Position numbers and translations under genes: made by a program. 64,000 nt of DNA from NCBI GenBank assembly GCA_963777975.1, contig CAVZSO010000005.1, forward strand, positions 124,001 to 188,000, given 5' to 3'. The DNA comes from CSP1-4 sp963777975 (GTDB lineage Bacteria; Chloroflexota; Limnocylindria; Limnocylindrales; CSP1-4). Under the pieces are notes generated by a model. The model was not told the DNA's origin. It saw only the letters and a program-made list of their open reading frames with translations, and made no database searches. Shown here one piece after another: positions 50,215-58,376 of the stretch; within the stretch, counting starts at the first letter, position 1, and every line of letters begins with the position of its first letter.

Positions 50215-50259
50215 ATTCAAGCACTGGGCTTTCACTTTGTCAATACCTGTTTTCACTTT
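50215..50259 (-). promoter_or_regulatory. Sigma70-type promoter with flanking direct repeats
   Basis: On the minus strand TTGACA (50243-50238) and TTGAAT (50220-50215) are 17 bp apart: a consensus -35 and a fair -10, rare in such a GC-rich window. Two identical AAAGTGAAA copies (50259-50251 and 50238-50230, 21 bp or two helix turns apart) lie on either side of the -35. Transcription would start near 50208 and run into the small leader gene and DUF2089. Confidence 0.65.
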
Positions 50260-50343
50260 TCGTATATTCCGCAGCCTGAAGAGACGGACGAAGCGCACTT
50301 CGCATCGGGGGAGCATGCGTCGAACAGGGCTAGACTGACCGCC

Positions 50344-50835
50344 ATGACGATCGAGGACCCGCGCCAGAGGCTTGTCGCCCAGCTCAGGGCGGATCAACAG
50401 GAGTGGCGTGACCTGGTCGCCGACGTCGGTGACCGCGTGGCCGAACCCGGCCCGATGGGCGAGTGGACCTTCCGGGATCTGGCCGCCCACCTCATGGGCT
50501 GGCGCGAACGGACGCTCGGCCGCCTCGAGGCCGCCGCCGACGGTCGCCCGGACCCGGCCGATCCCTGGCCGCCCGGGCTGGACGACGACGACGCGATCAA
50601 CGACTGGTTCCAGGCCCAGGCCGCCGGCCGCCCCGCCGCGGAGGTCCTGGCCGACGTCGACGCGTCGCACGACCGGCTCGCTGTGGCGCTGAGCCGGCTC
50701 CCGGTCGAGGTCCTGACGGATCCGAACGGCCTGCCCTGGCTGGATGGCGTCGCCGCCGCCGAGATCGACTGGGTGAGCCACTTCCACGAGGAGCACGAGC
50801 CGTCCGTCCGCGCCTGGTTGGCGAGGCGTGGCTGA
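50344..50835 (+). CDS. ClbS/DfsB-type four-helix-bundle protein
   Basis: 163-aa protein of the DinB-like superfamily, nearest to ClbS/DfsB: WRDLVADVGDRVAEPGPMGE, WTFRDLAAHLMGWRERTLGR (first metal-type His) and ISDW-like AEIDWVSHFHEEHEPSVRAW with two further His. ClbS-type proteins protect from colibactin-like or other reactive compounds; this one's target is unknown. Intact. Confidence 0.75.
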   Translation: MTIEDPRQRLVAQLRADQQEWRDLVADVGDRVAEPGPMGEWTFRDLAAHLMGWRERTLGRLEAAADGRPDPADPWPPGLDDDDAINDWFQAQAAGRPAAEVLADVDASHDRLAVALSRLPVEVLTDPNGLPWLDGVAAAEIDWVSHFHEEHEPSVRAWLARRG

Positions 50836-50873
50836 CGCACCGCTGTTCCGGCCCTGATTCTGAGAGTTCCGGT

Positions 50874-50881
50874 GGTATACC
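50874..50881. promoter_or_regulatory. GntR-like palindrome upstream of the aldehyde dehydrogenase
   Basis: GGTATACC in a TGGTATACCT context, followed by TTGACG at 50885-50890. The GGTATACC core is the common half-site arrangement bound by GntR-family regulators. It lies 74 bp before the dehydrogenase ATG. No GntR gene is in the window. Confidence 0.35.
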
Positions 50882-50954
50882 TTCTTGACGCGCGAGTGAG
50901 TGCACCGCGGCAGACCCGCCCTAGCTTGGCGCACAGACACGGAGGCCCCGCACG

Positions 50955-52319
50955 ATGAGCTATGCCGTGACCAACCCCGCCACGGGCGAGACGGTCAAGA
51001 CCTACGCCACCATCACCGACGCCGAGCTCGAGGCCGCGATCGCCGCAGCCGACGAGGCGCACCGCACCTGGTCGAAGTCGACCACGGTCGATCAACGCGC
51101 CGCCCTCATCCGCCGCGTCAGCGAACTCCACACGGAGCGCCGCAAGGAGCTGGCGGCCCTGATCGTGCGCGAGATGGGGAAGCCGATGGGGCAGGCGGTC
51201 GGGGAAGTCGACTTCGCCGCCGCGATCTACGGGTACTACGCAGACCACTCTCCGGACTTCCTGAAGGAGGAGCCGATCCAGCTCCTCGCGGGCGATGGCT
51301 CGGCGGTCGTCCGCCGCTCGTCGCTCGGGGTGCTGCTCGGCGTCATGCCGTGGAACTTCCCGTACTACCAGGTCGCCCGCTTCGCCGGCCCGAACCTCAT
51401 CATCGGCAACACGATCCTGCTCAAGCACGCCGAGCAATGCCCCGAGTCCGCCGCCGCGATGCAGCAGATCTTCCTCGACGCGGGCTTCCCGGCCGGCGCC
51501 TACGTGAACATCTACGCGTCGCACGATCAGATCGAGCAGGTCATCGCGGACCCCCGCGTGCAGGGCGTCTCACTCACCGGCTCCGAGCGTGCCGGCGCCG
51601 CAGTCGCCGAGATCGCGGGCCGCCACCTGAAGAAGGTCGTGCTCGAACTCGGCGGCTCGGACCCCTTCATCCTCCTCTCGACCGACGACCTCGACGCCAC
51701 CGTCCAGAACGCGGTCGATGCGCGCCTCGACAACAGCGGCCAGTCGTGCAATGCGGCCAAGCGCTTCATCGTCGCCGACGCGCTGTACGAGCCCTTCCTC
51801 GAGAAGTTCACGGCGAAGATCGCGGAGGTCGAGGCGACCGACCCGATGACGCGCGGCTCGGCGCTTGGCCCGCTCTCGTCGCTGAAGGCGGCCGAACGAC
51901 TCGACGAGCAGGTCAAACGTGCGATCGAGCACGGCGCGACGCTCGTCCACGGCGGCAGCCGCGACGGCGCGTTCTTCCAGACGACCGTGCTGACCGACGT
52001 CACTCCCGAGAACCCCGCCGCCAAGGAGGAGTTCTTCGGCCCGGTCGCGCAGGTCTATCGCGCCAAGGACGAGGCCGATGCCGTGCGCATCGCGAACGAC
52101 ACCCCCTACGGCCTGGGCTCGTACGTCTATTCCACCGACCGGGAGCAGGCGCTCCGCGTCGCCGATGGCATCGAAGCCGGCATGGTGTTCGTGAACGTCG
52201 TGCTCGCCGACGGTGCCGAGCTGCCGTTCGGCGGCATCAAGCGCTCGGGCTCGGGCCGCGAGCTCGGTCGCTTCGGCGCCGACGAGTTCGTGAACAAGAA
52301 GATGATCCGCATCGGCTGA
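50955..52319 (+). CDS. NAD(P)-dependent aldehyde dehydrogenase, succinate-semialdehyde type
   Basis: 454-aa aldehyde dehydrogenase. The catalytic Cys is in DNSGQSCNAAKRFIV, the general base Glu in VVLELGGSDPFILL, NAD motifs in GVMPWNFPYYQVARF and SLTGSERAGAAVAEIAGRHL. The C-terminal PFGGIKRSGSGRELGRFG is typical of succinate-semialdehyde dehydrogenases (short GabD/Sad type without the N-terminal extension). Intact. It is followed 68 bp later by a cysteine hydrolase. Both lack breaks and look like Actinomycetota proteins in wording, so they could have been acquired. Confidence 0.9.
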   Translation: MSYAVTNPATGETVKTYATITDAELEAAIAAADEAHRTWSKSTTVDQRAALIRRVSELHTERRKELAALIVREMGKPMGQAVGEVDFAAAIYGYYADHSPDFLKEEPIQLLAGDGSAVVRRSSLGVLLGVMPWNFPYYQVARFAGPNLIIGNTILLKHAEQCPESAAAMQQIFLDAGFPAGAYVNIYASHDQIEQVIADPRVQGVSLTGSERAGAAVAEIAGRHLKKVVLELGGSDPFILLSTDDLDATVQNAVDARLDNSGQSCNAAKRFIVADALYEPFLEKFTAKIAEVEATDPMTRGSALGPLSSLKAAERLDEQVKRAIEHGATLVHGGSRDGAFFQTTVLTDVTPENPAAKEEFFGPVAQVYRAKDEADAVRIANDTPYGLGSYVYSTDREQALRVADGIEAGMVFVNVVLADGAELPFGGIKRSGSGRELGRFGADEFVNKKMIRIG

Positions 52320-52387
52320 CGCCCAGGCGTCACGTGGCGTCCGCGTCCGCATTGCGGCGGTAGCTAGCCTACGCGTGGAGTCTTGAC

Positions 52388-52945
52388 ATGCCCGAGAAAC
52401 CGACCCTCGTGATCGTCGACGTACAGAAAGCATTCGATGACCCGGTGTGGGGAAACCGGAACAACCCCGGCGCGGAAGGGAACGTCGCCCGGCTGCTCGC
52501 AGCGTGGCGGGCCGCGGACGCACCGATCATCCATGTTCGGCATCGCGAGACCGACCCCGAATGGCACTTCTTCAACGAGGGAGACCCCGGGTTCGAGTTC
52601 AAGCCGGAAGCGATGCCGCTGGCGGATGAGCCGGTCGTGACCAAGGGAGTCAACTCCGCATTCATCGGAACCGATCTGGAAGAGCGGCTTCGCGCGGCGG
52701 GCGCCACCACGGTCGTGATCGCCGCGATCGCGACCGACCACTGTGGGTCGACCACGGCGAGGATGTCGGGCAACCTCGGATTCGAGACGTGGGTCGTCGG
52801 CGATGCCTGTGCGACCTTCGATCGGGAGGGGCCGGACGGAGAGGTCTTCCCCGCCGACCTGATCCACCGCACGAATCTCGCGAGCCTCCACGGCGAATTC
52901 GCCGATGTCGTATCGACCGACGTGGCGATCGCAAGACTGGGTTAG
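52388..52945 (+). CDS. Isochorismatase-family cysteine hydrolase
   Basis: 185-aa amidohydrolase of the isochorismatase superfamily. The catalytic triad is visible: Asp in LVIVDVQKAFDD, Lys in PVVTKGVNSAFIGT and Cys in IATDHCGSTTARMSGNLGF. Members hydrolyse amides such as nicotinamide, N-carbamoyl compounds or ureidoacrylate. Position behind a semialdehyde dehydrogenase suggests a small nitrogen-compound breakdown route. Intact; convergent with the LLM gene (10-bp gap). Confidence 0.9.
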   Translation: MPEKPTLVIVDVQKAFDDPVWGNRNNPGAEGNVARLLAAWRAADAPIIHVRHRETDPEWHFFNEGDPGFEFKPEAMPLADEPVVTKGVNSAFIGTDLEERLRAAGATTVVIAAIATDHCGSTTARMSGNLGFETWVVGDACATFDREGPDGEVFPADLIHRTNLASLHGEFADVVSTDVAIARLG

Positions 52946-52955
52946 GCGGCCCGGA

Positions 52956-53897
52956 TCAGGCGACGGCCGGGGCGACCTCGCGCATCAGCCGGTCGATCGT
53001 CTCGGGATCGAAGGGGGCCGGTTCCTCGACCATGAAACCGTCGAAACCGATGGGACGGTAGGCCGAGAACCGCTCGGCGATCTCCTCGGGCGAGCCGAAC
53101 ATCCAGGAGTCGTCGGACTGGCCTTCTTCGACCGACATCTTGTTGGCGCTCAAGAGTCCGAGCCAGTCGCGGCGCGCCTCCGCCTCCGAGTCGCGGATCA
53201 CGATCTTGCAGCCGACGGTCTTGTGGATAGCGGCCGGGTCTCGCCCGACGTCGGCGCAGTGGGCCTCGAGGACGGCTTTCTTGTGGGCCAGCACCTCGGG
53301 CGTGCCGAATGCGTTCCACTGGTCGCCGTACTTGGCCAGCGTGCGCAGCGTCTTCTTCTCACCGGAACCGCCGATCATGATCGGCACGTGGGGCTGGATC
53401 GGACGCGGTCGGGCGACCAGGTCCTTGGTCTGATACCTGGGGCCCTCGTGGGTCACGGTCTCGCCGTCCAGCAGCGCGCGGATGATGCCGACCGACTCGT
53501 CCAACCAGTCCAGCCGCTCACCGAAGCCCGACCCGAACTCGATGCCATACGCGTCGGCCTCGAAGCCGTTCCAGGCGCCGCCCATGCCGCACACGACCCG
53601 GCCGTCGCTGATGTGGTCGATGGTGATGACCGACTTGGCGACCAGACCGGGGTTGCGAAACGGGTTGGCGCCGACCATCAACCCGAGCCCGATCCGCTTC
53701 GTCAGCGTCGCCCAGGCAGCGAGGACGGTGTAGCCCTCGAAGATCGGCTGCTGCGGATCGCCGAAGATGGCGTACAGGTGGTCCCAGGTCCAGAGCGTAT
53801 CGAAGCCCAGGGCTTCGGCGCGCTGCGCGACGGCGACGTACGCGGGCCAGTCGGTCGACTGCGGCCACGGCAGGAGGCTGAAGGACGGTCGGCTCAT
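52956..53897 (-). CDS. LLM-class F420-dependent oxidoreductase
   Basis: 313-aa bacterial-luciferase-like TIM-barrel enzyme, probably F420- or FMN-dependent. It reads FSLLPWPQSTDWPAYVAVAQ, GFDTLWTWDHLYAIFGDPQQ, IGLGLMVGANPFRNPGLVAK, ISDGRVVCGMGGAWNGFEA and VPIMIGGSGEKKTLRTLAKY. The non-prolyl cis-peptide region LMVGANPFRNP is typical. Substrate unknown. Intact. Confidence 0.9.
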   Translation of the reverse strand: MSRPSFSLLPWPQSTDWPAYVAVAQRAEALGFDTLWTWDHLYAIFGDPQQPIFEGYTVLAAWATLTKRIGLGLMVGANPFRNPGLVAKSVITIDHISDGRVVCGMGGAWNGFEADAYGIEFGSGFGERLDWLDESVGIIRALLDGETVTHEGPRYQTKDLVARPRPIQPHVPIMIGGSGEKKTLRTLAKYGDQWNAFGTPEVLAHKKAVLEAHCADVGRDPAAIHKTVGCKIVIRDSEAEARRDWLGLLSANKMSVEEGQSDDSWMFGSPEEIAERFSAYRPIGFDGFMVEEPAPFDPETIDRLMREVAPAVA

Positions 53898-53943
53898 GGC
53901 TCGATGATGACGGGTCTCGACGGGTCTCGTGCGGCTCGCCTGC

Positions 53944-54342
53944 TCAACGTTGGTCGCGCGGGATGACCAGACGCAGCGACGTGTGCGTGTCGCTGAAGGC
54001 GACGACCTTGTTGTCGATGAGCCCGGCCGCGCGGCCCATGGCCATCACGTCGACGTCCCTCAGGGTCGCGGCCTTGCCCTTGCGCGAGACGACCCAGATG
54101 GCGCCGGCAGGCTTGATCGAGTGCCGCAGGTCGGCCAGCGGCGCCAGCTCCTGGAGCGAGTCGGCGGCCAGGAAGACGAGGTCGGTGTCGGGCAGCGGTA
54201 GGCCCTCGGTGACATCGTCGGTCAGCGTCGCCAGCGCGGACAGGAATGGGCCGTCCGAGACGCCGAGCAGCGCGACGCGCATGCCGGGTCGGACGCCCAG
54301 CTTCTCGATGGTGGGCCGGGTATAGACGCGTTCCGAGCTCAC
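53944..54342 (-). CDS. DUF3052 family protein (second copy)
   Basis: 132-aa DUF3052-like protein: IEKLGVRPGMRVALLGVSDG, LPDTDLVFLAADSLQEL, LRHSIKPAGAIWVVSRKGKA, HTSLRLVIPRDQR. GTG at 54342 chosen because homology starts there and leaves a 76-bp divergent promoter space to the DUF255 gene; an upstream in-frame ATG at 54420 would overlap that gene's start. Distant paralogue of the gene at 36795-37190. Confidence 0.75.
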   Translation of the reverse strand: MSSERVYTRPTIEKLGVRPGMRVALLGVSDGPFLSALATLTDDVTEGLPLPDTDLVFLAADSLQELAPLADLRHSIKPAGAIWVVSRKGKAATLRDVDVMAMGRAAGLIDNKVVAFSDTHTSLRLVIPRDQR

Positions 54343-54418
54343 GCCGGGGCCGTCGGGCGCATGTCGGCGAGGGTAGCCCACCTGCGGCGCGGCCGGGGAG
54401 TGCGTACCATCGGCAGGC

Positions 54419-56665
54419 ATGCCGCCTGCCCGCGACCCGAACCAGACCAATCGCCTGGCCGACGAGACCAGCCCATACCTGCTCCAGCACGCACACAACC
54501 CGGTCGACTGGTACCCGTGGGGCGATGAGGCGCTTCGTCACGCTCGCGAGACGGCCAGGCCGATCTTCCTCTCCATCGGCTATGCCGCCTGTCATTGGTG
54601 CCACGTCATGGAGCGCGAGTCGTTCGAGGACGCTGCCACAGCTACCGAGCTCAATGCCGATTTCGTGGCCATCAAGGTCGATCGCGAGGAGCGACCGGAC
54701 CTCGATGCCATCTACATGGACGCCGTCCAGGCCATGACCGGGGGCGGTGGCTGGCCGATGAGCGTCTTCCTGACTCCGGACGGTCAGCCGTTCTACGGCG
54801 GCACCTACTTCCCCGATGAGCCACGCCATGGGATGCCGGCCTTCCGCCAGGTGCTCGCCTCGGTCGCAGCCGCCTGGCGGGACGAACGCCCGCAGGTCGA
54901 GGCGGCGGCGGCGAGGCTCACGGCCGCGCTCCGCGAGCAGGCTGCGAGGACGGCCGAGGCGGCCAGGGTCGCCGCGGATGCCGCGGATGCCGCCTCTGCG
55001 CCCGCAGCTGCTGTCATGCCGGGGATGAGCTCGCCGGGACCCTCCGCGCTGCGCGAGCCACAGCCGGCGGCCGGCCTCGGCGGCCTGGTCGGCCCCGATG
55101 GGCGGCCACTGCTCCGTGTGTCGTCGACTCCTGTGGTCGGGCCCGCCGTCGACCGCGCCATCCTCGATCGCGCCACGGACAACCTGGCGCAATCGTTCGA
55201 TCCGGCCCACGGCGGCTGGGGCGGCGCGCCGAAGTTCCCGGCGCCGATGACCATCGAGCACCTGCTTCGACGATTCGTCCGTGCCGGGGACGTCCAGGCG
55301 CTGACCATGGCGCGGCGGACGCTGGACGCGATGGCGGCCGGCGGCATCCATGACCAGCTCGGCGGCGGATTCGCGCGCTACGCGACCGATGCCGTCTGGC
55401 TGGTGCCCCACTTCGAGAAGATGCTCTATGACAATGCCCTGCTGGCCAGGGCCTACCTCCATGCCTGGCAGGTCACCGCGGAGCCGCGCTACCGCGAGGT
55501 CGTCGAGGACACGCTCGACTACCTGCTGCGCGAGATGACGGTCCCAGGCGGAGCATTCGCCGCCAGCCAGGATGCCGACACGGACGGCGAAGAGGGCGCG
55601 ACCTACGTCTGGACCGCCGACGAGATCCGTGCCGTGCTTGGATCCGATCAGGCGGCGCTCTTCGCCGACGCCTACGACGTGACCGAGGGCGGCAACTGGG
55701 AAGGCAAGACGATCCTCCAACGCGTGCGCGACGACGTCGCCCTGGCGGCGCGCCACGCGATCCCCGCGGAGCAGGTCGCCGAGCGCCTGGCCGACGCCCG
55801 CGCGCGGCTCGTCGAGGCGCGCCGTGCCCGACCCCAGCCAGCCCGGGACGACAAGGCCCTGGCGGCCTGGAACGGGCTGGCCATCGCGGCACTCGCGGAA
55901 GCCGCGGTCGCCCTGAGGCGTCCCGACTACGCCGCTGCTGCGACGGCGGCCGCGACCGCGCTCTGGGATGGCCTGAGGACAGCGGAAGGCCGCCTGCTGC
56001 GGTCGTGGAAGGACGGCCGGGCGAAGCACGCGGCGGTCCTCGAGGATCACGCGGACCTGGCCGAAGGTCTCCTCGCCCTCTATCAATCGACCTTCGAGCC
56101 GCGCTGGTTCCAGGCCGCTGTCGAGCTCGCAGAGCTCATCGTGGACCACTTCGCCGACCCGGCCGGCGGCTGGTTCGACACGGCCGACGACCACGAGGCG
56201 CTCGTCGCCCGGCCCAAGAGCCTCCAGGACAACGCGCTGCCGAGCGGCGGCGCGATGGCTGCCGTCGTACTGCTGCGGCTGGCGGCACTGACCGGGGAAG
56301 CGCGCTATCGGTCTGCCGCCGAGGACGCGGTGGTGGCCTTCGCGCCGCTCGCCTCCAGCTACCCGAACGGCTTCGCCTGGTGGCTGGTGGCGGCGGATCT
56401 GGCCGCCTATCCGATCGACGAAGTCGCCATCGTCGGCGGGCCAGGCAACGACGCGGCGCCGCTCCTGGCGGTCGTTCGCGACAGGTTCCGTCCCGGCGTC
56501 GTGCTGGCAGCCTCGCTGGACGGTCCTCAGCCGAGCTCGATCGTGCCACTGCTCCGCGACCGACCACTCGTCGAGGGCCGGGCGACGGCATACGTCTGTC
56601 GCGGCTTCACCTGCCAGGCACCCACCACCAGCCCGGACGGACTGGCCGGTCAGCTCGGTGCCTGA
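54419..56665 (+). CDS. DUF255 thioredoxin-domain protein (YyaL/SSP411-like)
   Basis: 748-aa protein. The N-terminal thioredoxin-like DUF255 domain has NRLADETSPYLLQHAHNPVD, DWYPWGDEAL and the CxxC of IGYAACHWCHVMERESFED (near residues 60-63), then GGGGWPMSVFLTPDGQPFYG. A helical barrel of the AGE/six-hairpin type follows (GWGGAPKFPAPMTIEHLL, MLYDNALLARAYLHAW, LAAWNGLAIAALAEAAVAL). Role uncertain; members are proposed redox or sugar-epimerase-related proteins. Normal family length and fully intact, the longest unbroken gene here. Confidence 0.93.
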   Translation: MPPARDPNQTNRLADETSPYLLQHAHNPVDWYPWGDEALRHARETARPIFLSIGYAACHWCHVMERESFEDAATATELNADFVAIKVDREERPDLDAIYMDAVQAMTGGGGWPMSVFLTPDGQPFYGGTYFPDEPRHGMPAFRQVLASVAAAWRDERPQVEAAAARLTAALREQAARTAEAARVAADAADAASAPAAAVMPGMSSPGPSALREPQPAAGLGGLVGPDGRPLLRVSSTPVVGPAVDRAILDRATDNLAQSFDPAHGGWGGAPKFPAPMTIEHLLRRFVRAGDVQALTMARRTLDAMAAGGIHDQLGGGFARYATDAVWLVPHFEKMLYDNALLARAYLHAWQVTAEPRYREVVEDTLDYLLREMTVPGGAFAASQDADTDGEEGATYVWTADEIRAVLGSDQAALFADAYDVTEGGNWEGKTILQRVRDDVALAARHAIPAEQVAERLADARARLVEARRARPQPARDDKALAAWNGLAIAALAEAAVALRRPDYAAAATAAATALWDGLRTAEGRLLRSWKDGRAKHAAVLEDHADLAEGLLALYQSTFEPRWFQAAVELAELIVDHFADPAGGWFDTADDHEALVARPKSLQDNALPSGGAMAAVVLLRLAALTGEARYRSAAEDAVVAFAPLASSYPNGFAWWLVAADLAAYPIDEVAIVGGPGNDAAPLLAVVRDRFRPGVVLAASLDGPQPSSIVPLLRDRPLVEGRATAYVCRGFTCQAPTTSPDGLAGQLGA

Positions 56666-57398
56666 GCGCGTGGCGACGCAGGGTGAGCGACAGGGGGCTG
56701 AGCGCGTGGCAACGTTGGCCGATCTGCCGACGCCGGGCGCCATCCTCTTCGACCTCGACGGCACCCTCGTCGACACCGTCGGGCGGCGCATCGAGGGCTG
56801 GCTCGCCGCCTTTGCCGAGATGGGCATCGACGCCGATGCCGAGCGCATCGGCGGCCTTGTCGGCGCCGACGGCAAGCGCCTGGCCCGCGAGGTCGCGGCG
56901 GCGGCCGGGGCAACCATGTCCGAGGACGAGATCGCGGCGATCGATCGGCGGGCTGGTGCCCTATTCAGCGACCTCAACATCGATCCGCGACCGTTGCCTG
57001 GGGCGCAAGCGCTCCTGTTGGCGCTCCTGGAGAGCGCATTTCCGTTCGTGATCGCGACGTCCAGCCTCGGCGCACAGGTCACCGCCTCGCTCGAGGCGCT
57101 GGATCTGCCAGGTCGCCCGGTCATCGTCGACGGCGAGCACGTCGAGCATGCCAAGCCGGCGCCGGACCTCCTGCTCCTGGCCGCGGAACGGGTGGACGTG
57201 GCCGCTCGCGACTGCTGGTACGTGGGCGACGCCGTCTGGGACATCCTGGCCGCGAACGCGGCCGGCATGATCGGCATCGGGCTACCGACGGGTGCTGTCA
57301 GCTCGAGACAGTTGATGACTGCGGGTGCCGTCGTCGTCGTTGACGGGCTCGACCCCTTGCGGATCGAGCTCGCCCGGAGGGGCCTCCTGGCCGCCTAG
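56658..57398 (+). CDS. HAD-family phosphatase
   Basis: Haloacid-dehalogenase-like hydrolase, up to 246 aa. Motif I ILFDLDGTLVDTVGRR, motif II IATSSLGAQ, motif III lysine in EHVEHAKPAPDLLLLAAERV and motif IV CWYVGDAVWDILAANAAG. Similar to beta-phosphoglucomutase/PGP-like phosphatases with a helical cap. GTG 56658 overlaps the DUF255 stop by 8 bp; GTG 56706 is closer to where homology starts. Translationally coupled to DUF255. Confidence 0.88.
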   Translation: MPERVATQGERQGAERVATLADLPTPGAILFDLDGTLVDTVGRRIEGWLAAFAEMGIDADAERIGGLVGADGKRLAREVAAAAGATMSEDEIAAIDRRAGALFSDLNIDPRPLPGAQALLLALLESAFPFVIATSSLGAQVTASLEALDLPGRPVIVDGEHVEHAKPAPDLLLLAAERVDVAARDCWYVGDAVWDILAANAAGMIGIGLPTGAVSSRQLMTAGAVVVVDGLDPLRIELARRGLLAA

Positions 57399-57493
57399 TC
57401 CTGCTGATCGCCGTTTCGACCGCGAGTGTCGTATGCGACCGTGGCGATGAATGCTACGAAGGTGATGATCGCCAGGTAGAGCACGGTAGCCAC
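57395..57493 (-). CDS. Possible 32-aa single-helix membrane protein
   Basis: GTG at 57493 gives a 32-residue protein with one hydrophobic stretch (VLYLAIITFVAFIATVAYDT) and a polar end (RGRNGDQQD). The frame is open upstream to about 57636 (IAIRIVYWFLDRGPDSQI), so a longer membrane protein with a lost start is equally possible. Its stop overlaps the HAD stop on the other strand. No family recognised. Confidence 0.25.
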   Translation of the reverse strand: MATVLYLAIITFVAFIATVAYDTRGRNGDQQD

Positions 57494-57644
57494 CTCTGCA
57501 GGGTCTTGAGATTCGAAGACCGAGCCAGACCCGCCGATCTGGCTGTCTGGACCTCGATCCAGGAACCAGTAGACGATCCGGATCGCGATCGGTCCCAGGC
57601 ACGGAAGTCCTGGCCCCGGCGATCCGTCGTCCTACGCCACCGAG

Positions 57645-58372
57645 TCAGGCTTCCGGCCGGTCGTCGATCCGGGACCGCCTTCGGCTGGCGCCCGATGGTC
57701 TGATCACGCGACGCACGACGGGCACGAACGCGATGCCGCCCATCACCTGCGCCAGGACAAGGAACAGGATCAACGCGCCGGAAACCGCGATCGTGGCCGC
57801 TGGCACCAGGAGACCGCGTAAGGCGTCGCGGGTGCCCTGGCTGTCCGTGTCGTATCCGCCATCGGGCTGGCTCCCGTCGGCATCGCGGGGACCGCCGCCC
57901 TGTGTGCGGCCGCTGGCCGCCTGCCTCGATATGCCCTGAGCATCGGACGGCGACGGCGCCGGAGGTGGCGCTGCGCTGGCGCTGAGCGTGTCCGCCGGGC
58001 TCGGTTCCGGGCGTTTTCGATGGCATCCGTCGGCGTCGCCGTTGGTGCGGGCAGGGGCAACGTCGGAAGGGCCAGCGTCGGGATCGGTGCCAGTGTCGGG
58101 ATCGTCAGCGTGGGGATGGCCACCGTGGGGAGCGGTGCCAGCGTGGGCAGTGGGAGAACGGGCAACGCAAGCGTCGGTCGTGGCGTTGGCTTGGAAGCTG
58201 CCGTCGAGGTGGGCGACGGCGCGGGCGCGCTGGTCGGCAGCGGCAGCGCCGGCACGAGCCCCGACGGCAGCGGCAGGGCGGCTCGTGTCGGAGACGCGAC
58301 CATACCCCCGCAGACCACGACCAGCCAGCCTGCAACGACGGCGGCCGCCGCGAGCCGAGGCAGCGACCGCAT
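57645..58372 (-). CDS. Proline-rich secreted, membrane-anchored protein (one frameshift)
   Basis: About 240 aa. Signal peptide (RLAAAAVVAGWLVVVCGGMV), then a stalk of Pro/Thr/Leu hexapeptide-like repeats (PTLAPLPTVAIPTLTIPTLA), a Ser/Pro/Gln-rich hydrophilic region and a C-terminal helix (LLVPAATIAVSGALILFLVL) with a basic tail (RRVIRPSGASRRRSR). The repeat stalk and anchor recall cell-surface proteins with a wall-spanning spacer. Two extra bases or one missing base near 58002 separate the two halves. Four bp after the GGDEF/HD-GYP gene, probably co-transcribed. Confidence 0.6.
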
Positions 58373-58376
58373 CGCG

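Noticed and set aside
58020..58370. Regular short repeats that might be a CRISPR array or VNTR
   Set aside because: The repeats encode a Pro/Thr/Leu stalk in frame with a signal peptide, and there are no unique spacers.
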